From contig JAGFNK010000275.1 of the NCBI GenBank assembly GCA_025769875.1, positions 1-64,000 on the forward strand: 64,000 nt of DNA, read 5' to 3'. A model generated the notes under the pieces. The model saw nothing but the letters and a program-made list of their open reading frames with translations. It made no database searches and had not been told where the DNA came from. Shown piece after piece: positions 55,084 through 64,000 of this stretch. The stretch's first letter is position 1, and every line of letters begins with the position of its first letter. The position numbers and the translations under genes were made by a program. The DNA is from Russula earlei (Eukaryota > Basidiomycota > Agaricomycetes > Russulales > Russulaceae).

Positions 55084-58000
55084 TTATATCTGGGGTCGTC
55101 CAGCTGATGCGGAATAATATTCTTTTAGAAGTTCTGGGGTGTTAAGGTCATGGTGGTCGACCCAGGAGTCATCTGATGTAGGGTATCCTTTCCAATGTAC
55201 AAGATATTGAAGTTTACGTGTTTGTCCAAACCTTCTGGAGTCTAGAATCACTTCAATTTCATATTCTTCCTCGTTTTCAACAGTCGGTGGGGGGTGTGTA
55301 AACGGTGTGCTGTATTCTTCTGTCTCCTTATAAGGGAGGAGTAAATTGACATGGAAGACGTCATGTATCTTCATTGACGGTGGGAGTTGTAATTGATAGG
55401 CGACTTTGGAAATTCTTTTTGTGATAGGGAATGGGCCATATCTTTTAGGCATTAACTTGCGTGTTCCTCGTGTTTTGAGGTTCTTTGCTTCTAGCCATAC
55501 GAGGGTTCCATCTTTCTTCCATTTCCTTGACGTCAGGTTTTAGGGGTTGTTGTTTGCGTTCTAGAAGTTGTTGTGCATCCCGTCTTGCTTCTTCTAGTTG
55601 TTTTAGGTGATTGGTGGATGAAGGCACGTTGTTGTCTTCTAGACTAATGTTAATTTGGGGTTTGAATCCCATGAGAAGTTCATGTGGTGATCTTTGTGAT
55701 GTCTCATGTTTCCATGAGTTATGTGTGTATTCCGCTAAAGGAAGCATTTTTGCCAAGGAATGAGGATGGGTCATGGTCCAGGGTCTTAGGTATTGTTCTA
55801 GCCATCCATTCATTCTTTCTGTTTGTCCATCAGTTTGGGGGTGGAATGCGGTGGACATGTTTTGTTTGATGCCTAGATTTTTGCATATGGCTTTGGAGAA
55901 GTTTGATGCGAATTGAGGGTCCCTGTTGGAGATGATTCTTTTGGGAATACTGAACCAGGGTATGAGGTGTTTCAAATACTTGTGTGTGATGCCTGTTCCA
56001 TTGATTGTTTTGTTGCATGGGATGAACTTTGTCACTTTGGAGCATCCTTGGTCAACAATGGTGAGGACACTGTTGAATCCTTCTGATTTAGGTAGGTCAG
56101 TGATGAGATCCATTGATATGTATAGAAAGGGGCCTTGTTCAACGTGTGTGTCAAGCGGGAAAGTTGTGGCTTCTTTCTGGGTATGTTGGTTTTAGATTCT
56201 TGACATTTGGGGCACCCTTTGACATATTGTTCTATGAACTGTCATAGTCTAGGTCCTTCGTAATGTTGTTTGACTAAATCCCAGGTGTTAGCTATTCCTG
56301 GATGTCCTGCAAAGGGGGTGTTGTGGAATTGTCTCAAGATTTATTGTTGTTTGTCAGGTTTGTCTGGTAGGTGGGTTTTTCGTGCGAAAATTTTGGGTGG
56401 TAATAGTGTGGTTTTTTGTTCTTCTACCCCCTTGTTAAGGTCTTTGTGACGAGAAAGTGTGTCCGCAATTGTGTGTGTGTGTCCAGGGACGTGTTTCGTG
56501 GTGATGTTGAAATCTTGCATGTATTGCATCCATCTGGCTTGTTGTCCTGTTAATTTTTGTGGTTCTTTGAAATAGGTGAGATTTTTATGGTCCGTCCTTA
56601 TTCTGACTGGTTTATTGGCTCCTAGGAAGAATGGTCGTCCACTTTTTAGTCCGAAGATTACTGCTGCTAATTCTTTGTCATGTGCGTCATAATTTCTTTC
56701 TGCATCCAATAATGTCCTAGAATAGTATGCAATTGGGTGTAGACCATCTTTGTATTCCTGGGATATGACTGCTCCAATGGCAAATCCTGATGCATCAGTA
56801 TCTAGAATGAACTGTTTTGTCCAATTCAGGGTGCAAAGTACTGGGTAGGATACGCAAGTTTCTTTTAAGATCTGAAAGGCTTGATCCTCTTTTGTTGTCC
56901 ATTCCCATTGCTTATTTTTCTTTGTCAAGTCATTCAATGGTCTGGCTTTTATGGAGAAGTTGGGTATGAAGTTTTGATAGAAGTTGCAGAATCCCAAGAA
57001 ACTTCTGACTTCCTTTAATGTCAATGGGGTTGGCCAATCTTTAATTCCTTCGACTTTGACGGGATCCATAGTTATTTTTCCTTCTCCTATAATCACTCCA
57101 AGGTATTCTACCTTTCTTTTGTGGAATTGGCATTTTTCTGGTTTGAGATAGAGGTTGTGTTGTTTTAATTTGGATAGTATGTGGTTGACTTTAGACGTAT
57201 GTTCTATTTCATCATTTTTTGTGGCGATGATGATGTCATCCATGTAGATTTTCAACCATCCTTGTGCGAGCTCTTCTTGAAAAATGTCGTCCATCATGGT
57301 TTGAAAGGTGGCTGGAGAGTTTGTCAGTCCGAAGAACATTACCGTCGGTTCAAACAGCCCATCGCTAGTTTTGAAGGCTGCTTTCCACTCATCTCCTTCT
57401 TTGATCCGGATATTGTTGTAATCACATCTAATGTTGAATTTTGTGAAGAGTTCCTTTCCTGCTAAGGCATGGATAAGCTCTGGGATCAGGGGCAGTGGAT
57501 ATACATTAGGTATCGTCTATTTCTTTAGATTCCTATAGTCTTGTACCAGTCAAAATTTACCATCTTTCTTCTTTATAAGAAAGAATCCACTAGCATATGG
57601 CGAATTGGACCTTCTTATTTGTTTAAGCCATAAATTTTGTTCGAGAAATTTCCCTTGTTCTTCTTTTTCTTTAGGTGAAAGAGGATACACTCTGCAGTTG
57701 ATCATTGTTGGGGCGTCTGGTTTTAGGTCAATAGCGTCATCCCATTTTCTTGGTCCAGGAAATCTTTCTGATTCTTGTTCCATAAACACTTGTCCGTATT
57801 GATGGTATCAATGGGGAACTATTTCTTTCCAGGTTTTAGGTTTATCCTGTATTTGTGAGTCCACTAGTTGTTGAGCTATGGTAGTTTTGTGTATTTGAGT
57901 TTGTAGCCATAGTTCATCTCCTTCTTCCCAGTCCATCAACGCTTTAATCCATGCTGGTGTTTCTTGGTCTCCTGAGAGGGTAATCCTTCCCATCATGGTC

Positions 58001-58398
58001 CCTTTGGACCAGTTTATTCTTGGATTGGTCAATTCTAGGAATGGGTATCCCAGGATGATGTCGTCTTGTCCTATGTCTGCAACTAATAATTGATGTGTGT
58101 GTCTTTGTCCCAATAGTTTCAAATCTAAGTTGACAGTTTGAGTGATTTTTCCTAAACGATTGAGCATTCCATTGACATTTTTGACGTTCCTGGCTGGGGT
58201 TAACTTTCTAGTTTGTAGGTGTAGTTCCTTTGTCAACTTGGGAGATATGAAGCATTCGGTGGCTCCACTGTCTATCAGAGCCTTTCTTTTGGCTTTGTTC
58301 GATCCAATGTAAATAGTAGTCATCACTGATATTGATTTTCTTTGAGACTTGTACATGGAGTTGATACCTAAAGCTTGAGCAATCACCGTTATGCTCAA
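55084..58398 (-). pseudogene. GyB Pol: protease, RT, RNase H, integrase, chromodomain
   Basis: Minus strand. Protease has LIDSGATECFIS near 58265. A short gap with stops lies before RT near 57800. RT runs through KIYMDDIIIAT near 57240 and RNase H (ILDTDASGF, TDHKNLTYF) to 56341 with only a few stops. The integrase zinc-binding region and core follow. The second catalytic Asp is Asn (ISNRDP) while the Glu is kept (DGQTERMN). A frameshift near 55510 precedes the chromodomain with YLVHWKGYPTSDDSW. RT is better preserved than in GyA. Confidence 0.95.
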
Positions 58399-60596
58399 GC
58401 ATCCAAAAAATCCTCCCCTCTGTCTTTGTTGTCTCCCATCAAAGCCTTGATAAAGGCTTTCCTATCTTCCATGGAAAGTGCCTTTGCTGTCTTTGCTAAT
58501 TTAACAACCACATCTTCTTCTATAACCTCTACGGTAGGAGGTTCGGTCATGGTGGTGACTTCGGTGGTGTGGGCGCAAGTCATTTCGCGTTTCGGTTTCA
58601 TAGGGCAGTCACAGGCTAGGTGTCCTCTGAGAGAGCAGTGGAAGCATCTTCCTTCCTCTCGGTGCTTCTGTTTCTCTGCCTCAGTAACTGCTTTGCGGGC
58701 AGCGCCTGCGCTGGTATCCATCGCGTTTGGGTTGCATGGTGGAAGGCGTGGGCACACAGGTGTGGTGTTGTTTTGATTATTCCCACGGTTGGCCCAGGCC
58801 GAATTGATAAGTCATCCCCAAGGTCTCTTGTTCTGGGGTTGATTGAAGTTGCGCCTGCATGTGCTGGAATGATCAGATAAGATTGTGTGTTTGCGCATCC
58901 AGACTCTGTGGTGCTTCTGTGCTGCTGCAATCCAGTCTGTGAATGAAGTGGGATCTTCGAGATTGAGACAAGACTCGACCAGGGACCATGGGAGTCCCCA
59001 TGCAAACAGCCAGCATGACTGTTGGTTCGTCAACATCAAGTCCTGCACGCCTTGCCAGCAATTGGAATTCAGATATGTTGTCGTCCAAGAGTCCATCCTT
59101 CATTTTCAGCTCTTTGAGTTTGTCTTGAGCTTTCTCACGTTCTGCGTAATTGGTGAACACGTGACGGAACTACTGTCATAGTGCTTCCCATGCAGTGAGC
59201 CCAAGTGGGACGTTGGTGGGGTCGTCTTGTACATCCTCGAGCCATTGGTCCATGGCTTCGAGCCATCCTTCAACTTTGGGTCCTTTCATTAGTGAGAGAA
59301 AATATGCACACTTTTTGATGGGATCCCTGGCAATCTTGCTGTTGTGGTTCATGGACATAAACCTGTTGAACGCGACCAAAAATGCATGTGTGCGCATGCA
59401 GTTGCCATTGAAAAAGTCAGGGGGAATTCCCTCAAGCTTTCCGTTGTCGGTGCTGCATGCGTTGCGGTCACGATCAGCACATGTATCGTGGTCATCGGGG
59501 TCAGGGTCGGGGCTTGGAGGTCACATTCCGTGTCCTCCGAATCCTGTGAATGAGGTGCAAGGGGGTGCTTGCGCCATTCCAGACGACGCGGGTTGTTGTG
59601 GTTGATAAGGATTGGGTTCGGTGGTGGCAGCGAAAATGTTCGTTGTTGTCGTTGGTTCGAGCTCCATTGGAGTGTGGGTGGTTGGAACAGGTCCTGGTGT
59701 CAGGGCGCAGCTCAGAGCTTTCGAGTTAGGGAGGGGTTTCTCCTGAGACTGTCAATGTGGTGAGGTTAATCCCTCTAAGGGGGCTTTGAGCAAGGTGAAA
59801 GGCCAGGCGAGCGACACGCGTCGCTTCCCAGGTGTCCCCATGTCTCGCAATTTCAACCAAAGGCCATAATGTGGCTTAGGGCTACCTTGGCATTCTTCCA
59901 GGTGACATAGTAGCCTGTCCAGGGTACACCATCTGTCACAAGAACCGGTATATCGGATCGGACCGGCAACCGGATAAGCCTACCCGGACGTGCCTCGAGT
60001 TTCTCTCGTGTTTCATGACTCTTTCATAGCCTCGCACATACCAGACGTTTCTCGCGTGTTCTAAATTTGATTGCCTCGCTTCCCACCTCGTGAATACTAT
60101 TTGATATAGTATCTGACATGTATATAAGACTGTCGATTGATGAGAACAAGCCTTAAGCTTGTTCTCCTGTGAATTCTCACTGGTTTTCTTGCTTCGGAAC
60201 TTGTAGGCTTGCAAGACCTCAAGCAAACTATCTGAGAAATCTCCTGTTCATAAGTCTTCCCGACGCGAAGAACTTATTCCCAGTTTCCCATCTACGCGGA
60301 ACGTATTTGCCTTGGCATACTGTCTCCGAAATCCCCGAACTTCGCGAGAACTTGGTGTCTCGCTCGACTCGCTACGCCCGTCTCGCGCGTGAACTGATTT
60401 GTCAGCGACACCGCCCCCAGTCGGTGACACCATCTGTCCATACTGATAAGAAGTCGACTCCATCATTGAATGTGGTCATGCTGGGGACATTCTTTTCTTG
60501 ATCATGGAGTAGCTCAAATGGGCATTTGAGAGCTGCCAGTCCTTCAGTAGTTGGTGTGCTAAGTCCCTTGCATCTCCAGTCTTGAGTCGTGGTCAT
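58395..60596 (-). pseudogene. GyB Gag, split by GyA solo LTR
   Basis: Minus strand from ATG 60596 (MTTTQDWRCKG, like the GyA start). The solo LTR at 59934-60429 interrupts before PWTGYY. The central region is seen at 59397-59176 (KKCAYFLSLMKGPKVEGW) and 59160-58900 (ELKMKDGLLDDNISEFQLLA). The CCHC knuckle CFHCSLRGHLACDC is near 58640-58600. Several frameshifts and stops lie in the N-terminal half. Gag ends at TGA next to the Pol -1 frame. Confidence 0.88.
59934..60429 (+). repeat. GyA-family solo LTR (496 bp), TSD CCATC
   Basis: Starts TGTCACAAGAACC, ends GTCGGTGACA, flanked by CCATC at 59929-59933 and 60430-60434. CpG-rich compared with both GyA LTRs, so younger or less mutated. TATATAA at 60121, 11-mer AAGCTTGTTCT at 60155. 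Confidence 0.96.
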
Positions 60597-60659
60597 GTTG
60601 AAGAGAAATCAGTATATTGTCTGTGAGAGCGCGTGGTTCGGGGTTGAGGGTTTGGAATT

Positions 60660-60670
60660 AAGCTTGTTCT
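60660..60670 (-). other. GyB self-complementary primer-binding site
   Basis: On the minus strand AGAACAAGCTT, two bases after the 5' LTR end. Its complement AAGCTTGTTCT lies in the LTR at 60935-60945, 34 nt after the TATA start, exactly as in GyA. Confidence 0.75.
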
Positions 60671-60672
60671 AA

Positions 60673-61164
60673 TGTCACTGACTGGGGGCGGTGTTGCTGA
60701 CAAATCGTTTCATGTGTGAGATGTACGCACTGAGTTGGGTGAGACGACAAGTTCTCACAAGAGTTGGGGATCTCGGTGACAACACAGCGAAGGCTAGTGT
60801 GTACCACGGAAGAGAAATATAACAAATAAGTCCTTGTGTTCGAAGACTTGGAGAGATGAAAGAATTTCTGAGATGAATGCTTGATTTCCTGCAAGCCTAC
60901 AGTCCGGAAGCTGAATCCAGTGATATTTCACAAGAGAACAAGCTTAGGGCTTGTTCCCTTCTACTGACAGGTTTATATAGACAAATATGTCCTATATCAA
61001 ATGGGAGGCATGAGGTAGCAATGAGACAATCGGAACTGAAACACACTGGAAGGTAGTGGTACATGCGAGGCAAATGAGTCATGAGAATGCATGGGAATCA
61101 TGAGGCTAGTCCAGGTAGGCTTGTCCAGTTGCCAGTCCGGTCCAAGATGCCGATACTTGTGACA
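60673..61164 (-). repeat. GyB 5' LTR (492 bp)
   Basis: Inverted TGTCAC/GTGACA ends. TATA on the minus strand at 60979-60973. Confidence 0.93.
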
Positions 61165-61418
61165 TGTGGTGTGGTTTGAAGGGTGGCATGTTTGAATCAA
61201 AGGTTAAAGCTATTCTGGAAGAGCTGGAGGCTTGTGCAGCATAAAATGGCACCATACTTGATATTCATGAGAAAATACAATTTCTTGAGCAAACATGTGA
61301 TCTAACATGTGATGTAAAATTACCATATATAGAAGGAGGGGGGGCGATTCCATGCTGAAACAGAAGTTCCAACTGTATATGTAAAATGCCCATTCCACCA
61401 CCACCTTGGCTCATGCAC
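61165..61418 (+). other. Coding-like fragment of unknown family, copy 2
   Basis: Matches 44828-45088 with a 6-bp deletion and a stop. It starts exactly at the GyB LTR edge. Confidence 0.45.
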
Positions 61419-63900
61419 TGTAGCACACCAGGTCAGGGCACACAGAGTTCAGTGGGCTTGATCTGAGGGTGGGTACAGACAGAGATGAACAGAGGGGAGC
61501 AAGCACCTCACATGCAGTTGTTTGGCTTCTTGGCTTTTGCAGGCAGGTGTGAGAGGTACAAAAGAGAATCCATTCATCCAGAGGGTGGGAGGACAGGAGG
61601 CAGGAGGCATGATGAAAGGAATCTAGACTAAGAGATGATGAAAGAAAGGGGGCATAGGGAATAATAACTCGAAGACGACGCGTGCATGGGGGCAAGGACA
61701 AGTCACATGATTCTGTGCTCAGCCGGATCACATACCTTACACCTCCCGGGGGGTTAAAATTTGACCATCCCCAGTCAAACCTTCTTTAGTGAGTCTTCGG
61801 CCTGGTGCGCGCGGTCTGGTCGTGTCGTCGCAGAAGGGGAATGACGAGTCGTCGCGTGTTGAACGCGGGCGCGGTGTGACGAAGCAGGGAGCTGGTGTGC
61901 TTGCGGCGTGTCGAATGTGTCGCGCCTCGTGGTGTTGCCAAGCGTCGGCCGTGCTGTTGCTGTCGATGCAGAGACGATGGCGGCAAGGGCGAGGGCAGTG
62001 GTGAGAGAGGGTGGCGGCGCCGGAGGGTGAGGGTCGTGGGAGACGAAGGCGACGGAGAAGAGGATGAGGACGGTGGCGAGATGGCGGCGGACGTGGAGGT
62101 GGAAGATGCGTGGGGCGGCTTGCGCGGGGGTGGCGTTTGTCGTCTTGCGGCGGCGGTGATGGGGTCTTCTCCACTGCAGGTGGCGGCAGCAGACGTGGGC
62201 AAGAGCGCGTGAACGGACGGAGAGGCGACGTGGGAGGCGGCGTGCTCTTTGTGTTCCAGTTATCTGTGCGTTCTTTTTCGGCTGTGCGAGGCGGCGTAAC
62301 GGCTAGAGACGGAAGTCAGAGGGCGGCGTGGTCAGAAAGCAGGGCGGTGGCTGGGACTAGGCCCGGAACGGCGGCGGACGAGGCTGAGGGCGTGGTGGCG
62401 ACGGCCGACTGAGCTGGGCTTGAGGCGGCGGGCGGCGCTAAGACGTCGGTGGGCGAGGCTGAGGCTACGGGTGCGGCGGTGCGCGAGACGAGGACTGGGA
62501 CGGCGACGGGAGGCGTAGAGGCGGTCGGCAATGCTGAGGCTGAGACTGGGGGCGCGGAGGCTGTGGCTGACGCGCGCGTAGAGGAGACGAGTGAGGGCAC
62601 GGCGGCGGACGAGACGAAGGCCGCGGTGGCAGACGAGGCTGAGGCGGCTGCAGAGCTGGTGGGGCTAACAGCGCGGCGGCGGCTGGTGATGCTGGGGATA
62701 CGACGGTGGACGAGACTGGAATGACAATGGAAGGAGGAAGGACGGTGGGCGAGGCAGGCAGGGCTGGAGCTTGGGCAGATGCGGCAACGGACGGCACTGG
62801 GTGCGAGACGGCGGTGGACGAAACTGGAGAGATGGCAACAGGCAGGGCAGGTGGGGCGATGGCGATGGCGACTGGAAGAGCGGAGGCACTCGAGGGTGAG
62901 GCGACGATAGACAGGGTTGGAGGCGCGGGAACCGCAGGGACGACGGGAGCGGGAGACGTGAGGGCGATCACGGGCGACGCTGGACGTGCGGAGACGGCAG
63001 GGACGACGGACAAGGCAGGTGAGGCGGAGGCGATGGTGCACGACGTAGGGACGGAAGCTGGAGGGGGCATGGGCGTAGGGAAGGCGTAATCGTCTTCGTC
63101 GTCGTCGAGAGAGCCGAGTTGGCGTTCCCACTGAATGTCGCGAGGGTCTTGAGAGAAGATGTCGACAGCGGTGTCGAATACCTCTCAGAAGTCGATATAG
63201 ATTCTTCGTCGCTCGTCCATGCGCCAGGGGTCGAGTCGTCGTGAAATCGTCTTGCGGTCGTCCGGGTGGAGTCCGAGCCAGAACAGCTCGTCGCAATCTT
63301 CATGGGATAGGCGGCGTAAACGTACAAGGGGTCCGCATGATGCTCTGAAACTGCCGTGCTACTGAAGGACATCTTCCCGGTCGCGCATGCGACGTCGTGA
63401 TGAGGCGGCCACAAAGCCTTCGAGATCCCGGTCATAGTACCGGTTGGGAATCGGCATGATGGCTAGTGTGATCGGAACGTGGCGAGGGTGTGTCGTGTTG
63501 GCGGGATGTTGGCGTGCGCGACGGGCAAGAGGGAGGAAGTGAGGGATGAAAGTAGGGAGTGAGGATACTAGTAGCGGGAGGAAGGACGCGGGGACGATGA
63601 GAGAAGGGGCCACGGGAGGGCTCGACGCCGTTTCGCGTGATTCGCCAGTGCAGATGGTGTGCTTGCTCGTAGGAGGGGTTGCCCGAGGCAACTGGGGCGA
63701 GGAAGTTGAATGGAAACAGGGGGAGTCAGGTCAACTCGGATCACCGCCTCACTGGGGCAGGCAGTTTGTAGCGCGCCAGGTCGGGGCACACGGAGTTCAG
63801 TGGGCTTGATCCGAGGGCGGGTACGGACAGAGAAGAACAGACGGGGAGCAAGCACCTCGCGCGCAGTTGTTAGGCTTCTTGGCTTTTGCAGGCAGGTGTG
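61419..63900 (-). mobile_element. W element copy 2
   Basis: 3' LTR 61419-61741, internal 61742-63766, 5' LTR from 63767 truncated at about 63900. About 97 percent identical to copy 1 by eye, with a deletion of about 115 bp near 62243. It lies in the same flanking context as copy 1, so the two arose by duplication of a larger block. Confidence 0.85.
62316..63457 (-). pseudogene. W gag-like ORF, copy 2
   Basis: Minus strand from ATG 63457. One frame reads through Gag-like sequence into the Pro/Ala/Ser-rich tail. It is interrupted by TAG at about 63359-63361 (Tyr codon in copy 1) and by the TGA after YIDF shared with copy 1. The frame is more continuous than in copy 1. Confidence 0.6.
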
Positions 63901-64000
63901 AAGTGTCCTTCCTCTCCCCCCTAACTCACATTACATTTCCATAAAAGGATATTCTTACAAATCTTCTGCATGTACCGGGCTTGCCGATGTGCTCGGCCGT
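63901..64000 (+). repeat. Start of the 50149-type repeat, third occurrence
   Basis: agtgtccttcctctcccccc and the following 95 bp match 50149-50246, with CpG retained (accgggcttgccgatg). It is cut by the window end. Confidence 0.8.

Larger units (their letters stand above)
52313..61164 (-). mobile_element. GyB: second Ty3/gypsy chromovirus, no matching TSD
   Basis: Minus-strand element with a 3' LTR at 52313-52802 and a 5' LTR at 60673-61164 (both about 490 bp, TGTCAC...GTGACA). Same gene order as GyA, including the third ORF. Flanking 5-mers are GAGGG and TGTGG, which do not match. It is interrupted by an L1 LTR and a GyA solo LTR. GyA and GyB are closely related in Pol but differ clearly in LTR sequence. 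Confidence 0.95.

Overview
The window looks like a transposon graveyard from a filamentous fungus, most likely a mushroom-type basidiomycete. This is inferred from a FunK1-type kinase relic, introns of about 50 bp, chromodomain-containing Ty3/gypsy elements, Ty1/copia elements, PIF/Harbinger and Tc1 transposons, and heavy CpG-to-TpG decay. I see no intact host gene, no rRNA, no functional tRNA and nothing prokaryotic. Almost every coding stretch belongs to a mobile element or a broken gene. Many element boundaries could be fixed to the base from terminal inverted repeats plus target-site duplications (TSDs). Family names used below (C1, C2, GyA, GyB, L1, L2, W) are local labels, not database names.

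Layout. 1-4889 is a nearly intact copia element, C1. 5104-5985 is a solo LTR (TSD CTCTG). 6484-7929 is a FunK1 kinase pseudogene. 8160-9083 holds tRNA-derived SINE-like repeats and a partial L1 LTR. 9151-9980 is a solo L2 LTR (TSD ATTGC). 11392-14766 is a complete but dead PIF/Harbinger transposon (TSD TTA, TIRs of about 190 bp, DDE transposase plus SANT/Myb partner). 14770-17880 is one copy of a duplicated block whose other copy is 50251-52280; a solo L1 LTR entered only the first copy. 18174-18860 is a copia remnant and 19279-20004 a MAP-kinase-kinase pseudogene.

20441-39467 is a deep nest. A CpG-depleted copy of a GC-rich, gag-only LTR element (W) is hit by a C1 solo LTR (TSD GTTGC) and by copia element C2 (21940-39467, TSD GATGG). 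C2 is split by a solo L1 LTR (23261-24221) and by the chromovirus GyA (26742-38609, TSD CAACR). GyA is in turn hit by a C1 solo LTR (TSD AGACG) in its 5' LTR, a Tc1 transposon (31683-33302, TSD TA) in its integrase, and a foldback element with 411-bp arms (34990-37364, TSD TA) in its third ORF. The foldback element itself carries a fragment of a W-like LTR element.

39468-48108 has W-family LTRs, another copia relic split by a solo L2 LTR (TSD GATCT), and a CpG-rich W element (45089-47716). 48109-49500 is a near-perfect palindromic foldback element split by a solo L1 LTR (TSD GCAAC). 52313-61164 is a second chromovirus, GyB, on the minus strand, broken by a solo L1 LTR (TSD GTCAT) and a solo GyA LTR (TSD CCATC). 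61165-63900 is a second copy of the W block.

The most interesting biology is in the chromoviruses. GyA and GyB both carry a third ORF after the chromodomain with a helical segment and two CCHC zinc knuckles. Both also have an 11-nt primer-binding site two bases past the LTR that is the exact reverse complement of an 11-mer 34 nt downstream of the LTR TATA box, which is the arrangement expected for Tf1-style self-primed reverse transcription.
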